Source of the DNA: Serratia sp. AKBS12
GTDB taxonomy: Bacteria; Pseudomonadota; Gammaproteobacteria; Enterobacterales; Enterobacteriaceae
Reading direction: 5' to 3'
Length of the DNA stretch: 64,000 bases
NCBI RefSeq assembly: GCF_024793895.1
Contig: NZ_JANUSB010000007.1
Coordinates: 248,001-312,000 of the forward strand
The notes beneath the pieces are model-generated. The model did no database searches. It was not told the origin of the DNA and was given only the letters and a program-made list of their open reading frames with translations. Below, in pieces: positions 36,995 to 44,845 of this stretch. The first letter of the stretch is position 1. Every line of letters begins with the position of its first letter. The position numbers and the translations under genes are program-made.

Positions 36995-37359
36995 TTATGG
37001 TGTTCAAAGATACGGGATTGCTGTCAGGTTATTTTGCTTTCCCGGTCTTGTGCCTAATGGAAAGGTGAGGGTGCTGCTTTATTTGCCCTGTAATTATTGC
37101 AATAGGCTACCCAGGTTAACGCCAATTTTCGTTATTTTTGATTTACTGTCGTCGAGTTTCTCTATTTTCAACGTTTTTGGTTAATGCGGAAAATAACTAT
37201 CAATTTCAGTAAGTAACCTACCTGCTCGGCGTTGGGTGATATATCGAAAGGGGAATATAAGCATGGCTACCATTGCCGTTATTTCGGCGTAGGCGACAAG
37301 TCATCAATATCACACCGCAATACAGGTAATAGCACTGCATCCTGATAAGGAGAGGAATA
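36995..37359. promoter_or_regulatory. Upstream region of the LuxR-type regulator gene
   Basis: 365 bases without a gene. A nine-codon frame (MATIAVISA) at 37263-37292 has a good ribosome site (AAAGGGGA) and could be a leader, but it is too short to support. AT-rich tracts around 37,120-37,200 may hold the promoter. Confidence 0.4.
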
Positions 37360-38040
37360 ATGAACTCAAATAACACCACCAGAAAAACTATCGCTTTGAT
37401 GGATCCCTACCCGCTGAACTTGTACGGTCTGGCGCATTTTTGCCAACAGCTTGACCAACAAGTGGACATACAACTGCAAAGCAACAAATTGCATGACGTG
37501 TTTATCTCGTTAAAATTACAGCCAGTGGACGTGTTGATCACCGATATCTGCGGTATCGGGGAGAGCGTGACACATGGCGTTAATGCGATAAAAATGCTTT
37601 GTCAGCACTTTCCGGCAATGCCGATCATCGTCTATGCGCGGCAGCATCCGCGTGAAGTGATGCAGGCGCTGCGGCAGTTCACGCAGGTGAGCCTGGTTTC
37701 TCGCGACGAGCCGCTGCCGCAGGCGGGTGCGCTGTTTCGGCGTGCTCTGGCCGGCGAAACGATCTACAGCCCACAGTTTGTCCAGATGTTCGCGCAAACC
37801 GACAGGCATGATCCGGCCCGGTTGGAAGCGTTGACCCAGCGTGAAAATGACGTGCTGATGTGCCTGTTCAACGGCTTGTCCATTTCTCAAATTGCTCGCC
37901 TGCGTCAGCGCAGCATTAAAACCATCAGCGCGCATAAATGTAATGCGATGCGCAAACTGGGGGTTAAAAATGATTCAGGACTGTTTCTGCTGCGGGAGAA
38001 TATCGTCAACCATCATGTCAACGCCGTTTACCTCAACTGA
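37360..38040 (+). CDS. LuxR/FimZ-type response-regulator-like transcription factor
   Basis: A 226-residue DNA-binding regulator with a receiver-like N-terminal half (IALMDPYPLNLYGLAHF, LQPVDVLITDICGIG with a candidate acceptor Asp, and a strand ending PIIVYARQ) and a C-terminal LuxR helix-turn-helix (LTQRENDVLMCLFNGLSISQ ... KTISAHKCNAMRKLG). The build resembles RcsB/FimZ. No histidine kinase is adjacent. Being directly behind the alternate fimbrial operon with its own ribosome site (AAGGAGAGG), it is a likely fimbrial regulator; that role is inference. Confidence 0.85.
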   Translation: MNSNNTTRKTIALMDPYPLNLYGLAHFCQQLDQQVDIQLQSNKLHDVFISLKLQPVDVLITDICGIGESVTHGVNAIKMLCQHFPAMPIIVYARQHPREVMQALRQFTQVSLVSRDEPLPQAGALFRRALAGETIYSPQFVQMFAQTDRHDPARLEALTQRENDVLMCLFNGLSISQIARLRQRSIKTISAHKCNAMRKLGVKNDSGLFLLRENIVNHHVNAVYLN

Positions 38041-38192
38041 AACACGGGCGCCTTGCGTTGCCAGGCCAGCCGGCAGCCAGGAGTCGGCCTGGCGGAGGAC
38101 AGCGTATTTCAGGACGAGTACGGTAACGGCGTGTTGGCAATGATAGACTGCCAGTTGCAACGATTGAGCAGCCTGTTGGGCGCCAGCCGCCG

Positions 38193-38630
38193 TTAGTTTT
38201 GCAGCGTTGAGACCAGTTTCTGCAGTAAAAGCGTCAGTGCGTCGATATCCTGTTCACCCATCGCTTTAGCCCATTGCGCTTGAACCTGCTGCCCGGCTGC
38301 GATGGCAATTGGCCGCACGCCCTGCCCTCGTGGAGTAAGAAAGATCAGTCGTGCACGCCTGTCCGTTGGGTCGGGGCGGCGCTCAACGTAACCGAGCTTT
38401 TCTAATTCTTCCACGGCTTGGGTCATCGACTGTTTGCGCACTTTGGCAAATTTGGTCAAGGCGCTGACGGTAATTCCCTCTGGTGGGGTAAAGGCAAAAA
38501 TGTTGGAATGAGAAGGGCGAATATCCGTATAACCGGCCTTATCAAGGGCTGAATCTACCTGCTGCGTCCAATGCTGGTGCGCCTGGCGAAGAAGAAAACC
38601 CAGCGCCGGCGTTTCGGTGTTGTCATGCAT
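38193..38630 (-). CDS. MarR-family transcriptional regulator
   Basis: A 145-residue winged-helix repressor. The recognition region VSALTKFAKVRKQSMTQAVEELEKLGYVERRPDPTDRR (seen in parts: the helix KQSMTQAVEELEKLG and the wing RRPDPTDRRARL) is the MarR signature. It is divergent from the haloalkane dehalogenase-like gene, and the 114-base spacer has two similar sites (GACAGGTGACTGTC and GACAGGCAACTGAC) over a strong promoter, so it probably controls that gene and itself. The ligand is unknown. Confidence 0.88.
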   Translation of the reverse strand: MHDNTETPALGFLLRQAHQHWTQQVDSALDKAGYTDIRPSHSNIFAFTPPEGITVSALTKFAKVRKQSMTQAVEELEKLGYVERRPDPTDRRARLIFLTPRGQGVRPIAIAAGQQVQAQWAKAMGEQDIDALTLLLQKLVSTLQN

Positions 38631-38677
38631 TCTGACTTATCCTTTGTTCCACACGACACATGCATGTCATCTTTTAA

Positions 38678-38720
38678 TTGACAGGTGACTGTCTATGCTT
38701 ATATTGGACAGGCAACTGAC
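38678..38720 (+). promoter_or_regulatory. Promoter with paired MarR-like operator sites
   Basis: TTGACA (38678-38683) and TATATT (38700-38705) form a near-consensus promoter with a 16-base spacer for the hydrolase gene. The palindromic GACAGGTGACTGTC (38680-38693) overlaps the -35 and the related GACAGGCAACTGAC (38707-38720) overlaps the start region, 27 bases apart. Binding by the neighbouring MarR protein is inference. Confidence 0.6.
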
Positions 38721-38744
38721 TATTAAGCACGAGAGGACATTGCC

Positions 38745-39596
38745 ATGCCTGCAATTTCAGTTTTGGATTCAATCATACATTATGAGGAGAACGGTGTCGG
38801 TACACCCTTGGTGTTTCTGCATGGGAATCCGACATCCTCCTATTTGTGGCGCAACATCTTGCCTGCAATCGAGGGGCCGTTTCGCTGTTTGGCTCCGGAT
38901 CTGATTGGTATGGGACAGTCGGGCAAGCCACCGGTCAATTACGATTTTTCAGATCATGCGCGTTATCTGAATGCCTGGTTCGACGCCATGGGGTTGGAGG
39001 ACATGATCCTGGTCGGCCACGATTGGGGTGCGGCATTGGCCTTTGACTGGGCCGCCCATCACCCTGAGCGCGTCCGTGGTATTGCCTTTATGGAAGCCGT
39101 CATTCGGCCGATGAGCTGGGATAGCTTGCCCACTGAGGTTGCGGCACGTTTTAAGGCGCTGAAGACGCCGGGGCTTGGCGAAAAAATTGTGCTGGATAAC
39201 AATGGGTTTATTGAGGAAACGCTGCGGGCAACGGTGCTCACCTCGCTTTCCGAGCGGGATATCCGATGCTATACCGCGGCCTATACAACGGCGGACAGCC
39301 GCCGGGCGATACTGGAGTGGGGCCGCTCAATGCCATTTGACGGCGAGCCTGCCGATGTGGTCAGGCGCATGGCGTTTTACGATAGCTGGCTGGTGAACAG
39401 CAAGGATACGCCCAAGCTTCTGCTGTCGTTTGACGGCATTGCGGGCGGCTTGGCGATCGGTCAGCCCATGGTCGCCTGGTGCCAGGCGAATATCGCCAAC
39501 CTTGAGGTCATACCCTGTGGACCGGCCAAACATAATGCGCCAGAAGACAGGCCAGCGGAAATAGCGTCGGCGATTAACCAATGGTTGCCCAGATAG
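38745..39596 (+). CDS. Haloalkane dehalogenase-like alpha/beta hydrolase (HLD-II type)
   Basis: A 283-residue hydrolase with the residue set of DhaA/LinB dehalogenases. These are the halide-binding Asn28 in HGNPTSSYLWR, the nucleophile Asp93 followed by halide-binding Trp94 in GHDWGAAL, the acid Glu117 in AFMEAVIRP, and the base His263 in AKHNAPEDRP. Family enzymes release halide from haloalkanes to give alcohols, without cofactors. The strand before the late acid region (LLLSFDGIAGG) departs from DhaA. It is divergent from a MarR gene and convergent with an SDR gene. An epoxide hydrolase or another esterase-like role cannot be excluded. Confidence 0.8.
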   Translation: MPAISVLDSIIHYEENGVGTPLVFLHGNPTSSYLWRNILPAIEGPFRCLAPDLIGMGQSGKPPVNYDFSDHARYLNAWFDAMGLEDMILVGHDWGAALAFDWAAHHPERVRGIAFMEAVIRPMSWDSLPTEVAARFKALKTPGLGEKIVLDNNGFIEETLRATVLTSLSERDIRCYTAAYTTADSRRAILEWGRSMPFDGEPADVVRRMAFYDSWLVNSKDTPKLLLSFDGIAGGLAIGQPMVAWCQANIANLEVIPCGPAKHNAPEDRPAEIASAINQWLPR

Positions 39597-39669
39597 TTGC
39601 TGGTGGCCGTGAGCATTGCCGTGCGCCGCATGGCGCCTCAGGGAACGCGTGGTTCCCTGAGTGGCATTG

Positions 39670-40410
39670 TCAGGCATTAATCCCGCCGTCGATGTCGAGC
39701 GTTGCGCCAGTTACAAAACGCCCGCCTTCTCCTGCCAGATACACAACGGCCGCTGCGATATCGGCAGGTTCGCCGTAGGCCGGCAACGCCATTTTGGCCA
39801 GGGCCGCAGGTGCGCGCTCGCTATCTGACGGATTCATGTCGGTATTGATTGACCCTGGTTGCAACAGATTGACGGTGATCTGGCGGTGGCCAAGATCGCG
39901 GGCGACGCCTTTGGTCAGACCGACCAGTGCTGCCTTGCTGGTTGTATACATGCTTATCCCGCCTCGGCCGGCGTAAGAGGCCAAACAGCTGCCAATGGTG
40001 ATGATCCTGCCGTGTTCCGGTAGATGCCTGCTTGCTTGCAAAATGGCGGCGAACACCGCGCGAACGTTGACGCACATTGAGCGGTCGAAATCGGCCAGGG
40101 TGAGTTGCTCAACATTGCCGGTAACGAAATTACCTGCATTATTCACTAGAATATCCAACCGGCCAAATTCGGATGCGGTGCGTTCAACCGCTGCGATAAT
40201 TTGCTCCGCATTGGCTGCGTCTGCGTTGATGGCAGTGGCTTTACGCCCCATTGTGCGTATCTCGTTAGCGAGTGCGTCGGCTTTTTCGTGCGAAGTAACA
40301 TAGGTAAATGCGACGTCAGCGCCATTGGCCGCCAGAGCGCGAACGATGCCAGCACCAATACCGCGGCTACCGCCGGTCACTAAGGCGACTTTTCCTGTCA
40401 GTGTGTTCAT
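39670..40410 (-). CDS. Short-chain dehydrogenase/reductase (SDR)
   Basis: A 246-residue classical SDR oxidoreductase. NAD(P) motif TGGSRGIGAGI near residue 12, NNAG strand motif, catalytic Ser in ITIGSCLASY, and catalytic YTTSK. The C-terminal IDGGINA is typical of FabG-like members. ATG 40410 is chosen as start; a longer frame from 40443 adds residues outside the fold. It is convergent with the dehalogenase-like gene; an alcohol released by that enzyme could be its substrate, but this is only a guess from position. Confidence 0.88.
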   Translation of the reverse strand: MNTLTGKVALVTGGSRGIGAGIVRALAANGADVAFTYVTSHEKADALANEIRTMGRKATAINADAANAEQIIAAVERTASEFGRLDILVNNAGNFVTGNVEQLTLADFDRSMCVNVRAVFAAILQASRHLPEHGRIITIGSCLASYAGRGGISMYTTSKAALVGLTKGVARDLGHRQITVNLLQPGSINTDMNPSDSERAPAALAKMALPAYGEPADIAAAVVYLAGEGGRFVTGATLDIDGGINA

Positions 40411-40505
40411 TTTTATGCCCCGTTGTAGGATACAAACAAGCATAATTACAAAGATTGAGCAGGAATTTTTAAATCATTATTAAATCACTGAGCGTTTATT
40501 AGATA

Positions 40506-40865
40506 TTATGACCGGGGGCGAGGTGCCATCTGGCATGTTATATTCAGCCCATGAATATCTGTTGAGCTACAGCTGGTCACCGGATTATTAATTTCAACAT
40601 TAAGTAATAGGCCGTTCTGATAACCACAGGCAACGGTGATTTTTCTTGCTTGCCGATAGACTGTCTCCAGATCGCCCCAGGTACCGTTATTTTGATCTTT
40701 GGGATCAGGCGCCAGACTGAACATTTCTGCTGGTGTACCGTTATAAACCTCAAGGGAGGTAAGGGGATTGTTTTCTTGCCGTGGGCATGGCTGAACCGAT
40801 GTTGCTGAAGCAGACAATGAAAGGAATGTAACAGTAATAAAGGATAATACGCGTGTAATGTCCAT
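40506..40865 (-). CDS. Small secreted protein of unknown function (possibly STY0301-like)
   Basis: A 119-residue product with a signal peptide (MDITRVLSFITVTFLSLSAS) and a short mature domain with four cysteines (VQPCPRQ, VACGYQNG, TSCSSTD, ITCQMAP), so probably periplasmic with two disulfides. The layout of the late motifs resembles the STY0301 family as I remember it, with low certainty. A broken frame of unknown kind lies directly upstream on the same strand (40881-41159). The ribosome site is weak. Confidence 0.55.
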   Translation of the reverse strand: MDITRVLSFITVTFLSLSASATSVQPCPRQENNPLTSLEVYNGTPAEMFSLAPDPKDQNNGTWGDLETVYRQARKITVACGYQNGLLLNVEINNPVTSCSSTDIHGLNITCQMAPRPRS

Positions 40866-40880
40866 CTTTGCACCAAAAAG

Positions 40881-41159
40881 TTAAACGGTCATTTTGTTAC
40901 CATGGTTCAAATCTACAGCAAACACAATATTATTGCTCCGTATAGTAATCAATGATAAACCATCAACCGAAAGAGCGTTATTGATAAGGATAAAGGCACC
41001 ATTAAGCGCCTTGTTGGCGCTGACCCGCGTTTTTGCCTCGGCGGCATCGCCTGGTATGTATGCGAGACTTCACACTTCCCGAACTCTACGCGTACCCTTA
41101 TTCTGATACCTTTTGAACCTGCCCGAAAACAGCGATGGCGTGACATTAAAAATGGCCAT
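40881..41159 (-). pseudogene. Remnant of a small gene, interrupted by a TGA
   Basis: One continuous minus-strand frame starts MAIFNVTPSLFSGRFK, is stopped by TGA at 41070-41072, and continues for 62 codons with protein-like content (YIPGDAAEAKTRVSANKALN, then FILINNALSVDGLSLITI) to a TAA at 40881. Around the TGA another frame also reads smoothly (RIRVRVEFGKCEVS), so a frameshift is an alternative to a point mutation. I do not recognise the family. It is 15 bases upstream of the small secreted-protein gene. Confidence 0.4.
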
Positions 41160-41164
41160 GTGCT

Positions 41165-41359
41165 TTGATAATGAACTTCAAGAAAGGGAGCAGCGACCGC
41201 GTTGTCGAGGTTAGCAATCGTCTGCTGAATATGGCCATCGAACGTACGCTCCAGTTAGATGATGCCCGCTGGCCATTGAATTATCCCATTCAGCAAAATG
41301 ATATCTGCCTGACATTCACCGTGCGTATCCGTACGCTAAAACAGGCGGGAACGCCTTAA
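41165..41359 (+). CDS. Possible small orphan protein or gene fragment (64 residues)
   Basis: Frame MIMNFKKGSSDRVVEVSNRL onward, with a reasonable amino-acid mix and an ending VRIRTLKQAGTP. There is no clear ribosome site. Its setting between a decayed frame and a FidL-like gene suggests a fragment. No family recognised. Confidence 0.3.
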   Translation: MIMNFKKGSSDRVVEVSNRLLNMAIERTLQLDDARWPLNYPIQQNDICLTFTVRIRTLKQAGTP

Positions 41360-41458
41360 GAGGGGCGCCCAGGTGTTAGCATCAAGGGTACGTTAGTGGT
41401 GGCATGAATGCCCCACTATCCACCAACAATAGAGGCGGCCGTAGAGCGCCGCTGCACG

Positions 41459-41938
41459 CTAACCCTTTACGCAGTAAACAAACGGAATGACGGTACCGGC
41501 AAAAATATAACCGCTTCCCTGTTTATAGAGGCCGATGTTATGCGTAATGCCTGGTCGGAAATAAAAATTTGGCAACAGCGTTGCCAGTACGCTTTCGTCG
41601 GCGTTGTCCGAAGGTAGTCTGGCGACCTTGTTGGAGTGCATACTCAACATATCTTCGTTTTGGCTGTAGTCAAAGAATACTTTCCTGTTGAGCACCGTCG
41701 GCGCCTCGGATGTCAGATGGTAGCTTCCTTCGATTAACGCCAGCCCTTTGCCGTTCACCGCATGCATCTTCACTACGCCGGTAAAATGCAACTTTTCGGG
41801 CGTTACAATGTTTAAAACGGCTCGGCAGTCGATCTCTTTTGACCCGGGGGTTGTTGCATACCCTGCCCAAAGCTGCCATTTCATTGAGGCGATAATCACC
41901 AGGATAAAACCGATGCAGGCCAGCAATCCCTTTTTCAT
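41459..41938 (-). CDS. FidL-like membrane protein, copy 1
   Basis: A 159-residue protein with one N-terminal membrane anchor (GLLACIGFILVIIASMKW) and a periplasmic domain with cysteines in IDCRAVL and FVYCVKG. The pattern fits the FidL/YqeJ family, which is encoded beside MarT/YqeI-type ToxR-like regulators and is thought to work as a ToxS-like partner. It is indeed coupled to such a regulator: its ATG overlaps the regulator stop (ATGA at 41935-41938). A paralogue lies at 43572-44042. Role as a stabiliser or sensor is inference. Confidence 0.72.
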   Translation of the reverse strand: MKKGLLACIGFILVIIASMKWQLWAGYATTPGSKEIDCRAVLNIVTPEKLHFTGVVKMHAVNGKGLALIEGSYHLTSEAPTVLNRKVFFDYSQNEDMLSMHSNKVARLPSDNADESVLATLLPNFYFRPGITHNIGLYKQGSGYIFAGTVIPFVYCVKG

Positions 41939-42729
41939 TTGGAACCCTCCAGGTAGAAGCTTGAACGGCAGCTGGCACGTGCTCCGGCAATGTCCCGTAC
42001 GCAGCTAATGATTGAATAGCGATTCACCCCGGCGAAGGCCGTTACGTAATTAAAGGGCCGCGTCGCACAATCAAAGGCGCTGTTTTTGACAATGTATTCG
42101 AGCCTGCCGGTCGGCATATTATCGTTGACATAAACGCGGCAATCGCTCAGAGAGGTTGGCGTCAGATCGTAGCTATCCATATAGTTAGAGGAATTATTGT
42201 GGCCCAGATAAAAAGCACCGATGCACAGCACAATCAACGCCATGCTCAGGCCGGCAATCAGCCCTGGTGGCCATTTCTTCCCTTTGGCGGGAAAAATGGG
42301 CGTTGTTCCCGTTGGGGCAGCAACATCGCAAGCGGCTGCCGGTAACAATTCCTGATGGGGGGCATCGACGTTCTGCTCTGCCAGACGGGTGATTTTAATG
42401 TGTCTCGACAGGGTGACGCCCTGTCGCGGCACAGTGATAATCACATCATCATAAAGCCCAAGCTGATTGAGGGAACGCCGCAGCAGACTTATATTTTGGT
42501 AAACGGTACTTGAGGAAACGACAACGCCTTTTTTCCGCCAGATCAGTTCCAGTAATTCATCCTGTGATAAAACGTCGCCGTGGCGTTCTATAAGCAAAGC
42601 TAAGCATTGGCTGGTAGGGGTATGCAGTATTAACTTACTGGTTGAGCCAATATGTTCCCCGGTTAAAATAAGGCTTCTTTCCTCTGGATCAAAAATAACA
42701 CGGTCATTAATTATATACTTTCCTAGCAT
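41935..42729 (-). CDS. MarT/CadC/ToxR-like membrane-bound transcription regulator
   Basis: A 264-residue regulator with an N-terminal OmpR-type winged helix (LALLIERHGDVLSQDELLEL, then VVVSSSTVYQNISLLRRSL and IITVPRQGVTLS). A proline-rich linker, one membrane helix (GLIAGLSMALIVLCIGAFYL, about residues 155-174) and a periplasmic domain with three or four cysteines follow. Such proteins bind DNA from the membrane and often control virulence or surface genes. The ATG follows AAGGAT. It is translationally coupled to a FidL-like gene, the arrangement of marT-fidL and yqeI-yqeJ. Target genes are unknown; the adjacent fimbrial operons are natural candidates. Confidence 0.85.
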   Translation of the reverse strand: MLGKYIINDRVIFDPEERSLILTGEHIGSTSKLILHTPTSQCLALLIERHGDVLSQDELLELIWRKKGVVVSSSTVYQNISLLRRSLNQLGLYDDVIITVPRQGVTLSRHIKITRLAEQNVDAPHQELLPAAACDVAAPTGTTPIFPAKGKKWPPGLIAGLSMALIVLCIGAFYLGHNNSSNYMDSYDLTPTSLSDCRVYVNDNMPTGRLEYIVKNSAFDCATRPFNYVTAFAGVNRYSIISCVRDIAGARASCRSSFYLEGSK

Positions 42730-43000
42730 AACTTATCCTTTGCATGCGGTGGCAAGACAAATCCTAACATACTATAAGAAGATACGGCTTTGTCCACTCA
42801 CCATCTTTGCGCTGAGTTAATGTTTAATAAACCGACTAATAAATAAAAAATTAGCGTACACCGATGAATGGCATTTTAGTATTCTAAAGAATAATATTTC
42901 ATAACTTACTGGTTAGAGTAAGCCAATTAATTATGCTCATCACGCTCAGAGGTGCTTCATATTTAAATTTGTTACCTTTTTTACCAAGAGAGCGAATTCA
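42730..43000. promoter_or_regulatory. AT-rich region upstream of the MarT-like gene
   Basis: No gene seen; strongly AT-rich (CTAAAGAATAATATTTC and similar), consistent with the promoter of the MarT/FidL-like pair and with silencing by H-NS. Confidence 0.4.
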
Positions 43001-43156
43001 TTACCTTAACTTATATGTTTGTTTGCCATGGCGTCGATGTTGGTATTCATCGAAGCAATGAATCAGCCAAGTTTCATAACGTAATTCAATGGGAGTTACC
43101 CCATCAATAGATTGCAGTGATAGTTCAGTGGTCAAAACAAACCTATGTAATTTCAT
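43001..43156 (-). CDS. Possible small protein (51 residues)
   Basis: A complete frame starting MKLHRFVLTTELSLQSIDGV and ending HGKQTYKLR, with varied codons and a balanced, protein-like composition (two Trp/Cys-containing stretches such as YETWLIHCFDEYQH). There is no obvious ribosome site. It could be a small protein or the end of a lost gene. It lies between the two MarT/FidL-like modules. Not recognised. Confidence 0.4.
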   Translation of the reverse strand: MKLHRFVLTTELSLQSIDGVTPIELRYETWLIHCFDEYQHRRHGKQTYKLR

Positions 43157-43230
43157 GATGGTTTTAAACAATGCCTATCATCGCATTATAAATAATGCTT
43201 AGTTTCTGATAACAATATTGTACTCACCGT

Positions 43231-43374
43231 TTACCTCTTACTGTCTATGGTCAAACAGGCAAAGGTTAAAAACGGCACTTGAATCGTAAACCTCGTTTTC
43301 CACGCAACGCCAGGCGATGCGGTTGGATCGCCAGATCGTGGCACTTTTATGTTAACGGTGAATACATTACTCAT
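43231..43374 (-). CDS. Possible small protein (47 residues)
   Basis: A complete frame starting MSNVFTVNIKVPRSGDPTAS and ending FACLTIDSKR, 74 bases upstream of the previous small frame and in the same direction. Composition is protein-like, with alternating hydrophobic residues in RFTIQVPFLTF. A second overlapping frame on the same strand also reads openly, so a frameshifted remnant is possible. Not recognised. Confidence 0.35.
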   Translation of the reverse strand: MSNVFTVNIKVPRSGDPTASPGVAWKTRFTIQVPFLTFACLTIDSKR

Positions 43375-43571
43375 ATATCGATGTATTAATCAATAGTTAG
43401 CAGGTCAGAGTAGTTCATTTGCTCACTTATGCTGGCCAGCATTGCCGACTAAGTCTTTCGGAGTATTTCCGAGCAAGATGCTATTTAATATACCCCACTG
43501 CCTGCCAGGCAGTATAAGCCGATGCGCATTTTTCTGCGCAAAGCGGCGAGACTGATGAGTCAGGTGATTTA

Positions 43572-44042
43572 CTAGGCCTGTAGACAGTAGGTGAAAGGCA
43601 ACACCGTGCCGGTAACGATATACCCGTTGGCCTGCTGGTATATTTCAAAACTATGGGACGTGGCAGCAGAGTAAAGGAATCGGGGCAATAGGCCAACCAG
43701 TTCGCTTGCCTGCGCATTGTCAGTAATCGCGGGTATGATCCGCTTCGAGACGATATCGAGCATGTTTTGGTGACGGGTGTAATCAAAAAACACCGTACGG
43801 TTTAGATTGCCGCCGGCCTGTGCGCGGTGGCTATAGCGACCGCTCACGCGGAAAAAACCTTTACCACCAGCGGCATGTAATTTCCACACGCCAGCAAAAG
43901 AACCCTGTTCGCTGTAAATTTGCAGTTCGGCGGTACAGTCAATGTTGCGTGGTGGTACAGCGTGAGCTGCAGAAGTGCCAAGTTGGTAAGCAGCAAAGAC
44001 AATGAAAATTATGCTTAGTGCGGCGTAAATATAACCTTTCAT
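43572..44042 (-). CDS. FidL-like membrane protein, copy 2
   Basis: A 156-residue paralogue of the 41459-41938 product: an N-terminal anchor (YIYAALSIIFIVFAAYQLG), then a periplasmic domain with matching landmarks (NIDCTAELQIY, GKGFFRVSGRYSH, NRTVFFDYTRHQNMLDI, LLPRFLYS, YIVTGTVLPFTYC). Its ATG overlaps the stop of the upstream frame at 44039 exactly as in copy 1. The gene looks intact although its regulator partner does not. Confidence 0.7.
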   Translation of the reverse strand: MKGYIYAALSIIFIVFAAYQLGTSAAHAVPPRNIDCTAELQIYSEQGSFAGVWKLHAAGGKGFFRVSGRYSHRAQAGGNLNRTVFFDYTRHQNMLDIVSKRIIPAITDNAQASELVGLLPRFLYSAATSHSFEIYQQANGYIVTGTVLPFTYCLQA

Positions 44043-44845
44043 TTATTTCCCTTAATATAATGTGGCGAAACGCCAATAGGGAGATAACCAACGATATTTT
44101 TTATGCCATGGATATTGGCCGGGTATTTGATAGCGTGCCGTTCGGCAAGAGCGCGACAATAAATTGATCTTTCATTTCTTAATGTTGCATTGACATGGCG
44201 CTGGTTATTTATGCTGGCAGTATCACTTTCATTGTTCTTCCCGTTAATTAAATAATGGTGGCTATGGATAAATGCCCGATGACTCTTTGCTGTATGGTGC
44301 GATGCGTTGGCAATTGCTTTGGTGTTAATGGAAAAAAGTTTGTTCCTCAGGCTGAGGGTAATTTCTTGCTGACCTTTATCTCCGTGCTGGTGATGACATT
44401 GCCAATCGCCTGGGGGGACTATTATTTTATTTTGTTTTTTATAATGGCCTTTGCCCCGATGGTTTGACCATACTCGCGCAATAATCGCCAGCGATGGCCC
44501 GGTGTGGCGTGATACGGGCATCGCTGCACCCTCGCCAGACACTAAGCTGTAATCTGGGTGGCGTAATGTCCATCCCGCCCAATCAATGCCGTTTGGCACG
44601 CTTCCATTCGGCTGTGTTTTCCGTTTGCGCGCTAATGATATCTTCTGCAACAAAACCTTTCCTTGCTGTTTTAAAAGGACGATAAGACCTGCATTTGCCG
44701 GCAGAGATAAGATTATTTTCTTATCTGCGGTAAATTTCATGATAATAAATTCCGCTTGACTGACATTAAACAACGTGGCGTTGGTAAAGGTGTATTTCTC
44801 TGGTATATTATTGCCTCGCCTAGAAGATAACAATAATCCTAACAC
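44039..44845 (-). pseudogene. Decayed MarT-like regulator (partner of FidL copy 2)
   Basis: The frame is open for 268 codons, but only the first part aligns with the intact regulator at 41935-42729 (EKYTFTNATLFN ... LSLPANAGLIVLLKQQGKVLL). After about 44,660 the frame becomes Lys/His/Arg-rich with no winged helix and no membrane segment. The expected continuation (AEDIISAQTENTAEW) is in another frame. Thus a frameshift probably removed the DNA-binding domain. The ATGA overlap with the FidL-like gene is kept. An alternative is a fast-evolving intact protein, which I consider less likely. Confidence 0.55.

Noticed and set aside
37263-37292. A nine-codon frame with a good ribosome site before the LuxR-type gene
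   Set aside because: Too short to tell from chance; no pairing with an attenuator structure was seen.
38745-39596. Reading the alpha/beta hydrolase as an epoxide hydrolase
   Set aside because: The halide-binding Asn and Trp pair next to the nucleophile fits dehalogenases better, though activity is unproven.
42900-43500. Repeated short motifs that might be a CRISPR array
   Set aside because: No regular repeat-spacer period; just AT-rich regulatory DNA. No cas genes in the window.
44255-44467. A 70-codon plus-strand frame with a hydrophobic tail
   Set aside because: No ribosome site and it overlaps the regulator remnant on the other strand; the hydrophobic stretch is probably an accident of AT-rich DNA.
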